Part shown: piece after piece, positions 57,542 to 64,000 of the stretch
Position numbering within the stretch: the first letter of the stretch is position 1
Layout of the letters: the number at the start of each line of letters is the position of its first letter
DNA from: JAXGYX01 sp040772065
GTDB taxonomy: Bacteria > Bacillota > Clostridia > Saccharofermentanales > Fastidiosipilaceae
DNA length: 64,000 nucleotides
Assembly (NCBI GenBank): GCA_040772065.1
Contig: JAXGYX010000001.1
Span: 1 to 64,000 of the forward strand
Direction of reading: 5' to 3'
Notes under the pieces: generated by a model
Told to the model about the DNA's origin: nothing
Database searches by the model: none
What the model saw: the letters and a program-made list of their open reading frames with translations, nothing else
Made by a program: the position numbers and the translations under genes

Positions 57542-59971
57542 ATGGGAAAATATTGTGCGAATTGCGGTAAGGAGCTTCATACCGGCGCTCGCTTCTGCGC
57601 CAAATGCGGCGCGGCGGTGCTTGATGTGCCTGTGAATCCCACTCCCATGGCACAGCCAAAATCTGTGCCGCAACCACAACCGATCGCCGAGGCACAGCCT
57701 CAAAAAAGCATCCCGCCCACTGCGATGCCAACACAAAAAAACGCCGCAGCACCGAAAAGAAACAGCGGGCGAAATGCGCTTTGCATCGTGCTTTCCGTCT
57801 TGCTCGTCATACAGATCGCGGCGGTGGGCCTCTACGGTTGGCCGGGGTTTATGGTGAAGAGAGGAGATGGCTCCGATCCGGCGGCGGGGGCATCCGACGT
57901 CTTTGAGAACAGTGTACCCGCCGGGCTGTCCAGCATCCAGCTGACGCAGGAGGACTATGCGGTCGAGCCATGGATCGTAAATGTGGGGCCTAAGCAAACC
58001 GTGGCGCAAGCGGAGGGGATCGCCGTGGACTTCGGCGAGTTCAATCTTCTGGAGGACGGGGCATTGGAAATACGGGATATGGGTGTGAAAGCAGACGGCG
58101 AAAACGGCTACAACGCCCGCTGCTATGACCTCTCGCTGGGGGACACGACCGAGTTCCCCACCTGTGTGACGGTCACCCTTCCCTACGAGCCGACCGCTGA
58201 TTCGGCCGGCGGGCCGTTCGTGCAGTACTATAACAACGGTGCATGGGAGATGATGTATTCGGTCTGCGATGAATCGGCGGGAACGGTTACATTTTACACG
58301 GACCACTTCTCCACCTTCGGCTTGTTTGAGCACACCGGTGGTTACAACTCCGGTCCGCTTTCAAAGGTGCACATCGACCCGAACAAGCTGGACTTGCTCA
58401 TCAACAACTGCGAGAGCGATACGGCGGCGTATTTTGCGATGATGCGAAGCGGCTCGCCCGAGGACAGCGGACTCAGCAAAGCGGCGCTCGACGCGCTTGG
58501 AGCGACCAGCAACATCCTTTCGGGTGCGGATTACTCGGTAAGCTTTAGCGCGAAGGCGCTCGAGAGCCTGACGGACTATAAGGGCAGGGCGTTCACGAAT
58601 GAATTTTCAAAAGTCCTTGGAAAGCTGGGCGCGGGGCTCACTGCCCTCAAGATCGGTATGTCGTGGTATCGGTCAGGCGAGGTGACCCAAGCGTTTACGG
58701 CGCACAAATATGACATCATAGAGCTGGGGCTGGGCTCTGCGGGCGCGGCGCTGGGCGGAGCTCCACTGACCGTTGCCGCAAGCGGCGTGTGGCTTATGGG
58801 TATGGCGGACGAGACGATAACCGATATATACAATCGAGGCTACGACAGCCCCGCCGAACACGCCTATCAGGATTTCACATGGAATTATGTCGCCTACTCC
58901 GCCACTCTCAGGGGTTTTTGCTGCCGGCTGCCCAACGAAATGCCCGCACGAGCGCTGCTTGATGAGGAGATGTCGGACGCGGTAATCGTCAATGACGCGA
59001 AAGTCTGGGCAATGCTCATTCAGCGCGAGTATAAAAAATGCGGCGGCGACCCGCAAAAAACGTACGCCGCGATAGATAAGCTGCTCGACGACTACGCGAA
59101 CACCTTTTGGCGGCTTAAACCCAAAGTGCGCAAGATGATAGCCGAGGATATACACCGAGCGGACGCATGGAGAGAGCCGACAGCGCAAGAACGCACGAAA
59201 TTGACCGAAGAGCTCAAGGACGTTCTGCGCTACCGCCTGCGAAAGCTGTTCGCGTGCGTCTACGAGCGCTGCATCATCAACGCAAAGAAGCAGCTCCTTC
59301 GGGATATACAGGTGCTCGAAAAGCAGATGAATGCGGTGACGACCGTCAAGGTCTACGGGAGAGATGAAAAGGGAAACGAAATTCCGCTGTCCGAAACGGA
59401 ATACAGGGACTATACCGCCGCATTCGCCTCCTCCACCACCGAGCGCCCAACAATATGGAGTTGGCTACCGGGAAGTGCCGAGGACTCTGTATTTCAGTGT
59501 ACGTTGTATAACTACCTATCCCTCGGCGCACCCACCTGCGTTAAGTTCTACAAAACGTGGGAGGATCAGGTCGCAGATAATACCGCCTTCACCCTGCCGC
59601 TTACATATGCGCCCGGTGAAGTAAAGCTGTTCATCGACACCGAGCTTTCCATAGACGAGCTCGTGGGAACTTATGAAGGAACCGTTTCCTCAGAGGAAGG
59701 ATCGCTTTCTCACACATTCACAGTTCGTAAAAACGGAGACGGGATTATAGTCGATGATACGATGGACACATTGAAGTTGCAATACGATCCTGCGACGGGC
59801 ATTGCCGGAGGGTCAAAATCAACATCATATGGCGAATATAAGCTTCGTTACACCTACAGGTTCACCTTTGCAAGGAATAACGGAACCATTTCTATGACCG
59901 GTACATCCAGTGCATACCTCGATGATGAATATCAAACGTCTGCAAATTTCAACTGTTACAAAGTAAGCTGA
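57542..59971 (+). CDS. Zinc-ribbon, membrane-anchored paralogue of the lipoprotein
   Basis: 809 residues. N-terminal zinc ribbon (C5, C8, C19, C22), Pro/Gln-rich linker, one membrane segment (about 78-100), then the same large extracellular part as the upstream lipoprotein: ZU5-like domain (about 155-262) ending FYTDHFSTFGLF, Gly/Ala-rich segment, helical region and a C-terminal beta domain that begins STDELVGTYEG-like (cf. FDELVGSYED in the lipoprotein). Intact. The HFS tripeptide equals the self-cleavage motif of eukaryotic ZU5 proteins such as PIDD; whether this one cleaves is unknown. Confidence 0.75.
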   Translation: MGKYCANCGKELHTGARFCAKCGAAVLDVPVNPTPMAQPKSVPQPQPIAEAQPQKSIPPTAMPTQKNAAAPKRNSGRNALCIVLSVLLVIQIAAVGLYGWPGFMVKRGDGSDPAAGASDVFENSVPAGLSSIQLTQEDYAVEPWIVNVGPKQTVAQAEGIAVDFGEFNLLEDGALEIRDMGVKADGENGYNARCYDLSLGDTTEFPTCVTVTLPYEPTADSAGGPFVQYYNNGAWEMMYSVCDESAGTVTFYTDHFSTFGLFEHTGGYNSGPLSKVHIDPNKLDLLINNCESDTAAYFAMMRSGSPEDSGLSKAALDALGATSNILSGADYSVSFSAKALESLTDYKGRAFTNEFSKVLGKLGAGLTALKIGMSWYRSGEVTQAFTAHKYDIIELGLGSAGAALGGAPLTVAASGVWLMGMADETITDIYNRGYDSPAEHAYQDFTWNYVAYSATLRGFCCRLPNEMPARALLDEEMSDAVIVNDAKVWAMLIQREYKKCGGDPQKTYAAIDKLLDDYANTFWRLKPKVRKMIAEDIHRADAWREPTAQERTKLTEELKDVLRYRLRKLFACVYERCIINAKKQLLRDIQVLEKQMNAVTTVKVYGRDEKGNEIPLSETEYRDYTAAFASSTTERPTIWSWLPGSAEDSVFQCTLYNYLSLGAPTCVKFYKTWEDQVADNTAFTLPLTYAPGEVKLFIDTELSIDELVGTYEGTVSSEEGSLSHTFTVRKNGDGIIVDDTMDTLKLQYDPATGIAGGSKSTSYGEYKLRYTYRFTFARNNGTISMTGTSSAYLDDEYQTSANFNCYKVS

Positions 59972-59983
59972 TGGGGTAAGAAT

Positions 59984-60403
59984 ATGAACGCAACGGAAAC
60001 CTATATAACTAAAAAAAACATGAACAGAAAACCGAAACGAATCCTTCTGCGGATTTCATCCATACTGATGCTGCTGGTCGCCCTGCCCATGCTGCTGTGG
60101 TGCTTGCAGCTCATCGATAATGCGGCGTTGGACTACGCCTACGCGGGGGCGGGATGCTTCGCGGCAGGAATCGTGTATGTCTTCTCTATGGTTACGGCCG
60201 TCGCAGGGCTGGCCTTTGCAGGAAAGCCTCATCAACATCGCTGGTGTCGGATGCTTGGCTATATACAACTGGCGGCGGTGGTGCTGCTGATCGTTCCGCT
60301 TCACTCATATACCGCACTCACATTACCGCCGCTTTTCCTGCTTACCGTTCTGTATCTGTTTGGCGTGGGCTGGCGCGAAAAGCTAGATTGCGAACAACAA
60401 TGA
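59984..60403 (+). CDS. Four-helix membrane protein, unknown
   Basis: 139 residues with four hydrophobic segments (about 26-45, 53-80, 88-108, 112-130). No motif. Part of the operon; 13 bases separate it from the next gene. A structural or scaffold role in the membrane complex is a guess. Confidence 0.65.
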   Translation: MNATETYITKKNMNRKPKRILLRISSILMLLVALPMLLWCLQLIDNAALDYAYAGAGCFAAGIVYVFSMVTAVAGLAFAGKPHQHRWCRMLGYIQLAAVVLLIVPLHSYTALTLPPLFLLTVLYLFGVGWREKLDCEQQ

Positions 60404-60416
60404 AAGGAGCACCGAG

Positions 60417-61745
60417 ATGGCAAAGAAGAAAGCAAACAAAAACATCCCTATTCCCATCCTCATTATTATCTGTGCCGTGCTTCTGTTCGCCATATATACC
60501 AGTATCAGCATCCTTGCTCTGGCGATTTGGGGAGAGAGTGTCATGGGTACGGTGGACAGCTATGGCAACCGGCTGGATAACACGGATGCGGAACCAAACC
60601 GCTCCCGCACCGTTTCCAAGGGCTATTGGTTTCTGGCTAACGGTAAGGAGTATCGGGGGTATGTAATATATCAGAGCGATGAAGCTTGGCCACGACTTGA
60701 GGAGGGTGAGACACGTAGCGAGCATATTCGATACTTAGCATTTTTACCCTATATCAATAAACCTGCCATGCTTGCCGATTTTGACGAGATTGGCGAGGGT
60801 GCGATCATTTACCATATCCTCGCCCCCATCGGTTGTTTGCTTTTGCTGTTGCTGGTCATACGCACAGCCAGAGGTGGAAAAAAGAAGAAAACAGCGGCGA
60901 GGAAGCCCGCCGTGCCTGAAATAATTAAAGTAAGGAGTGATACGGATATGTTTTGTCCCAACTGTGGAAACAAACTACCGGAGGGCGCGGCTTTCTGTTC
61001 GGCCTGCGGTGAGAAAACACAGGCCAGCGCCCCCGGCGTGTGTAAGGCCTGCGGCGTAGAGTTGCCAGAGGGAGCTGAATTTTGCATCGGGTGCGGCAAG
61101 GCGGTGAATTCGGCAACATCGGAGCCGACGGAAGCGAGCGGGGCAGCAGCTTCCGCGCCCCCACAAAGTGGCGCGGGGCTGGCCGGCTTTTCCGATAGGT
61201 ATAATTCACCTGAGATACTGGAAGCCGCACAGAAAAACAAAAAATTCTCCATTGGCTGTATGTGGATATTGGTTTTCGTGCCGCTCATCGGCTTTCCCGT
61301 CGCCGGTCTGCTGATGGACGATTTCCCCTTTGGAGAATCCCTTGTCATTGGCGTGGGCATTGCACTTGTCATGCTGGTCGTTAATCTACTGGCTTTGCGA
61401 AGAACTAAGAAGCCCATGTGGGAGGGTGTGGTCGTCAATAAGTACAGCAAGGAAAAAAGCGAGCATAGGGGCGGCGAGGATGATAATTACAGAACCTATA
61501 CGGAATATACCACAATTATTAACACCGACGCGGGCAAGAAAAAGACCATCGTGGAAAAGGACAGTGGGAGGCGTATGTACGACTATCTTTCCGTTGGCGA
61601 CAGGGTGCGGTTTCATCCAAGATTCGGCACATACGAGAAGTACGACAAATCTAAAGACCGTATCATTTACTGCAATGTCTGCTCCATGATGAACCCCATA
61701 CAAAATGACCGCTGTAAGCGGTGTAATAACCTATTATTTAAATAA
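60417..61745 (+). CDS. Multi-zinc-ribbon membrane protein, apparent fusion of two genes
   Basis: 442 residues. The N-terminal 175 residues have two membrane segments around a DUF3592-like beta domain (MGTVDSYGNRLDNTDAEPNR … ARRLEEGETRSEHIRYL-like). Then follow two zinc ribbons (FCPNCGNKLPEGAAFCSACG and CKACGVELPEGAEFCIGCG), two more membrane segments and a C-terminal CNVC…CKRC ribbon. At 60935 an AAGGAGTGAT site precedes an in-frame ATG (60948), so the second half looks like a former separate gene with its own start, now fused or started twice. Confidence 0.78.
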   Translation: MAKKKANKNIPIPILIIICAVLLFAIYTSISILALAIWGESVMGTVDSYGNRLDNTDAEPNRSRTVSKGYWFLANGKEYRGYVIYQSDEAWPRLEEGETRSEHIRYLAFLPYINKPAMLADFDEIGEGAIIYHILAPIGCLLLLLLVIRTARGGKKKKTAARKPAVPEIIKVRSDTDMFCPNCGNKLPEGAAFCSACGEKTQASAPGVCKACGVELPEGAEFCIGCGKAVNSATSEPTEASGAAASAPPQSGAGLAGFSDRYNSPEILEAAQKNKKFSIGCMWILVFVPLIGFPVAGLLMDDFPFGESLVIGVGIALVMLVVNLLALRRTKKPMWEGVVVNKYSKEKSEHRGGEDDNYRTYTEYTTIINTDAGKKKTIVEKDSGRRMYDYLSVGDRVRFHPRFGTYEKYDKSKDRIIYCNVCSMMNPIQNDRCKRCNNLLFK

Positions 61746-61758
61746 GGAGGATTTTATA

Positions 61759-62118
61759 ATGGAGAGATTTGACACGCTGCTGGAGGCTGCGGAGTTTTCG
61801 GCAACACGCTGCACAAGCTGGAGTTTTGCCATTTCAAATGATAGATACGATGTAAAAGGCTTGCTGGTGCTTGCCGAAACAAGCGATAGTGAAGACCCCA
61901 TCGATGAGGACAGCTTTTATGTGGTATCGCCTGCCGGAGCTATCGGCTTATGTAACGACGGCGAGGACATCGATTGGCTGTTTCTGTCTGACGCTGCGCC
62001 GAATGAGGATCTGCCGCTGACATACCAAGCTGAGCCGCAGATAAAGTTCTGCTCGAAATGTGGCTCCGGCGCTGTTCTCGGTGCTCGATTTTGCGGTCAG
62101 TGTGGAACAGCGCTGTGA
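61759..62118 (+). CDS. Small zinc-ribbon protein
   Basis: 119 residues from ATG 61759 (AAGGAGG upstream). The N-terminal domain (FDTLLEAAEFSATRCTSWSF … FYVVSPAGAIGLCNDGEDID) has no known match. The C-terminal zinc ribbon is FCSKCGSGAVLGARFCGQCG. Last gene of the cluster. The ribbon type is shared with the two larger proteins, suggesting a common partner. Confidence 0.75.
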   Translation: MERFDTLLEAAEFSATRCTSWSFAISNDRYDVKGLLVLAETSDSEDPIDEDSFYVVSPAGAIGLCNDGEDIDWLFLSDAAPNEDLPLTYQAEPQIKFCSKCGSGAVLGARFCGQCGTAL

Positions 62119-62413
62119 AAATAAAAGGCTAATTTGGATGTGGTTTTAGTTTTCCGTAATCAGTGTGCGTTGCTTTTTGAAATTGAATACTTCCGCGACT
62201 ATTGCTTATTCATGAATGATTCAATGAGTACAAATATCTCAAAGGTAGTCATTGACTGAAGTATATGGACGGTGTGTAACATACATCGGTAACATCTAAA
62301 ACGAGGGGTGTGCAAAAGCGGTGCATCTTTTAACGATTTGATTTGACCGGTGCATTTTATCAATAGTTAGTGCCTTTGCCACCGGAGATGACAGGAATTA
62401 AACCCCATGTATC
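62119..62413. other. Non-coding stretch after the cluster
   Basis: No supported reading frame over 295 bases. A short repeat GCGGTGCATCTTTT / ACCGGTGCATTTTA lies at about 62318 and 62349. The composition turns AT-rich compared with the cluster. Probably remnant insertion-sequence DNA. Confidence 0.5.
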
Positions 62414-62507
62414 GACTTGTTCCCCCGAACGGATAAAAACCATTGACCTGTTCCCTCGAACAGAACACCCCCATAAAAACCACTATTGAACTGATCCCGA
62501 GAACGGA
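62414..62507 (+). repeat. Three copies of a palindromic 20-bp repeat
   Basis: GACTTGTTCCCCCGAACGGA (62414), GACCTGTTCCCTCGAACAGA (62445) and GAACTGATCCCGAGAACGGA (62488), each centred on a GTTC…GAAC palindrome. ATAAAAACCA follows the first two. This arrangement fits transposase-binding repeats at an insertion sequence end, different in sequence from the array at 1861. No transposase is present. Confidence 0.75.
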
Positions 62508-62552
62508 CAAAACGAAAAATACATACCAGACATCAACCTGATGCTCTCATTC

Positions 62553-62597
62553 CATGTTGAGTGCGTGGTATTGATGTCAAGGGTCGAGAGTAAATAA
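62553..62597 (+). pseudogene. rlmD 3'-end remnant, candidate attR
   Basis: Reads HVECVVLMSRVESK-stop in frame, matching the RlmD C-terminus HVETVVLMSRVKD and nothing before it. Probably the displaced native 3' end of rlmD after integration, with core GTATTGATGTC at 62568-62578. About 90 bases further, TTTTGATAGT recurs as it does after rlmD (1847-1856), so both ends share more than the core. Confidence 0.6.
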
Positions 62598-62865
62598 GCC
62601 TGAAAATCACAAGTTGAGAAATGGTTATAGCTACTCTCGGATAAGTTTTCGGAAAAGTCAGAAAAAAAGGAATTTTGATAGTTGGGTGTGCAAGCTAGAT
62701 TTTTAGGATTGTTTGTATAAGTTAGATGGATAAGATGCTAAAACAGACTAACCAACACAGAGGATTTTAGAACAAGGTTGAGTAGGCTATTGGACTAGTG
62801 TTAAATAAACGTAATGAGTTTGTTAATAAGTAAAATGTTAAATTAATGTGGAAGAAGGTAATATC

Positions 62866-63102
62866 TTGAGGAAACTTAACAAAGTTTTGAATATTGTCAT
62901 GGGATCTTTTTTGGGTGTATTTATAGGTCACAGCATATATCAGTATGTTGATTACAAAAGAAATCCAGGATTATATGAAATACAATCAGCACCCTGGTAC
63001 ACAGGTATAAAAATATATGGATTAGCCACCTTGGTAGTTTTGCTAATCGGCGTTATTTTAAAACTATTAATAAAAGGCAAACTGAGGAATATAGATTCAT
63101 AG
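62866..63102 (+). CDS. Small two-helix membrane protein
   Basis: 78 residues from the TTG start (AAGAAGG at 62852-62858 upstream); an in-frame GTG at 62848 has no clear ribosome site. Two membrane segments (about 10-28 and 50-68). AT-rich codon use, unlike the GC-rich cluster upstream, so it probably belongs to the chromosomal flank or another element. Function unknown. Confidence 0.65.
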   Translation: MRKLNKVLNIVMGSFLGVFIGHSIYQYVDYKRNPGLYEIQSAPWYTGIKIYGLATLVVLLIGVILKLLIKGKLRNIDS

Positions 63103-63478
63103 GTGTACATTGAATTCACGTATTACTGAGTGTGGAAGGTATGTTGTTTTGAAGGTGATTCAATTGACTTTCAATAAAAAGTACAGTTTATTCCAGTCCC
63201 CCCAAAAGGGAGAGACCTGTTGACGGCACCAAAAGAGGTTTTAATGCTCTCAATCATTACGCTCAAAGCGCTTTTAGTTTACTGCTGGGATTGGGTTAGT
63301 GCTCGCCTCATATAGTTAAATTTTTGGGTAATACCAAATATAGTCGCTCATTTTTTCGGGGTCATACTAAAATTATCACTCATTATTTCGGGCCAATCTT
63401 GAAATAGTCGCTCTTTTTTTGTATGCTGAATGTGTTGATTGATATTAATGAAGGACAAAACTGAGAGGAGCAGTTTGT
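63103..63478. other. Non-coding stretch with a three-copy repeat
   Basis: No supported gene. From 63337 three related units follow: TAGTCGCTCATTTTTTCGGG (about 63341-63360), TATCACTCATTATTTCGGG (63373-63391) and TAGTCGCTCTTTTTTT (63406-63420), spaced about 32 bases. Again like an insertion-sequence end, the third array of this kind in the window. It sits just upstream of the AAA gene and may influence its expression. Confidence 0.65.
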
Positions 63479-64000
63479 ATGTCGGATTTCTATTTGAAAC
63501 GAAAGATCGATGGTTACCTGAAATCATGGAAAGAAAAAGCGGATCGCAAGCCGCTGATTGTCAAAGGCCCAAGGCAGGTCGGAAAGACAGAATCCATTCG
63601 ACGCTTTGTAAACGCCAACTATGACTTCGTTATTGAAATCAACTTCGTGGAAGAACCCAAGTACAAAACCATTTTTGATGATGGCTACAAGCCTGCGGAT
63701 ATTATCAGAAATATTTCCCGGATTGACCCTTCCAAAAAATTCCTGCAGGGAAGAACACTCATCTTTTTTGACGAAATCCAGGACTTCCCGGATGTTGCCA
63801 CCTCTCTGAAGTTTTTTAAGATCGACGGAGGTTTTGATGTGATATGCAGCGGATCCCTGCTTGGTATCAACTATAAAATAATCGAGAGCAACAGTGTGGG
63901 CTACAAATCAGACTATGAAATGCATTCTCTGGATTTTGAAGAATTCCTGTGGGCAAAAGGTTATGATGATGCTGTTGTACAGGATATTCTAAGTCACATG
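63479..64000 (+). CDS. AAA_14/DUF4143 ATPase, N-terminal part (runs off right edge)
   Basis: Open from ATG 63479 (GAGAGGAGC upstream) to the end of the window, 174 residues visible. Walker A KGPRQVGKTESI (about 30-41), Walker B RTLIFFDEIQDFPDVATSLK and the sensor VICSGSLLGI fit the large AAA_14/DUF4143 family. These are ATPases of unknown biological role, often on variable islands. The C-terminal DUF4143 domain would lie outside the window. Confidence 0.9.
   Translation, partial: MSDFYLKRKIDGYLKSWKEKADRKPLIVKGPRQVGKTESIRRFVNANYDFVIEINFVEEPKYKTIFDDGYKPADIIRNISRIDPSKKFLQGRTLIFFDEIQDFPDVATSLKFFKIDGGFDVICSGSLLGINYKIIESNSVGYKSDYEMHSLDFEEFLWAKGYDDAVVQDILSHM

Larger units (their letters stand above)
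1711..62578. mobile_element. Putative integrated element bounded by rlmD-like att sites
   Basis: The interval lies between the GTATTGATGTC cores in the rlmD 3' end and in the rlmD-like remnant. It contains an apparent resistance-type gene, serine recombinases, a siphoprophage, a decayed type I restriction locus and the Lgt/zinc-ribbon cluster. It could be one composite element. Alternatively the prophage (2625-41158) has a nearer right end, and the rest is host DNA or a second island; I found no second candidate site near 41.3 kb. Confidence 0.4.

Noticed and set aside
1..64000. tRNA or rRNA genes as integration targets
   Set aside because: No cloverleaf or rRNA sequence was seen by eye on either strand, including at the element ends. 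The rlmD 3' end is the only target-like site found.

Overview
The window comes from a Gram-positive anaerobe, most likely a Clostridia-type Firmicute. It has strong GGAGG-type ribosome sites, a partial indolepyruvate oxidoreductase beta subunit (amino-acid fermentation), an RlmD methyltransferase, and a siphophage-type prophage of the kind common in Clostridia. No genus can be fixed from the sequence alone.

Layout. 1-1737: chromosomal flank with the 3' end of iorB and an intact rlmD (rumA). 1738-2610: a non-coding stretch with four tandem 20-bp repeats, then a lincosamide-nucleotidyltransferase-like gene. 2625-41158: a nearly complete siphoprophage, all genes on the minus strand and read right to left. 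In transcription order it has an early replication/recombination block (sigma-like gene, DUF2800, DUF2815, family A DNA polymerase, antirepressor, VapE primase-helicase, VRR-NUC nuclease, SNF2-type helicase, DUF1492 late regulator). Then come an intrinsic terminator, HNH endonuclease, terminase small subunit, ParB-like/DNA methyltransferase fusion, terminase large subunit, portal, ClpP-type protease, HK97-type capsid, connectors, tail genes (including a -1 frameshifted chaperone and a tape measure), a GH18-bearing tail protein, holin, endolysin and three serine recombinase genes. 41242-43214: a rightward promoter, two intact genes of unknown function and a small HTH gene. 43243-49286: a heavily decayed type I restriction system, followed by an intact PrrC/RloC-like ATPase gene. 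51677-62118: a rightward cluster with an MFS-LuxR regulator, a large lipoprotein, an Lgt-type lipoprotein transferase and zinc-ribbon membrane proteins. 62119-63478: non-coding DNA with two further tandem-repeat arrays, a small membrane protein and a remnant of an rlmD 3' end. 63479-64000: start of an AAA/DUF4143 ATPase gene.

Main interpretations. The rlmD 3' end (1696-1727) and a 15-codon rlmD-like remnant (62553-62597) look like attL and attR of a large element put in place by the serine recombinases beside attL. Three near-identical RNA hairpins (6494, 36085, 40417) sit in three gene junctions of the prophage, all in transcript orientation, and match no motif I can name. Inside the tail module, a truncated and frameshifted erm (macrolide-resistance rRNA methylase) relic lies between two 535-bp direct copies of tail-gene sequence. 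Prophage genes from 21 to 41 kb carry about two dozen frameshifts whereas those from 6 to 21 kb carry none. Either this half has decayed or the assembly is poor there; only reads can tell.
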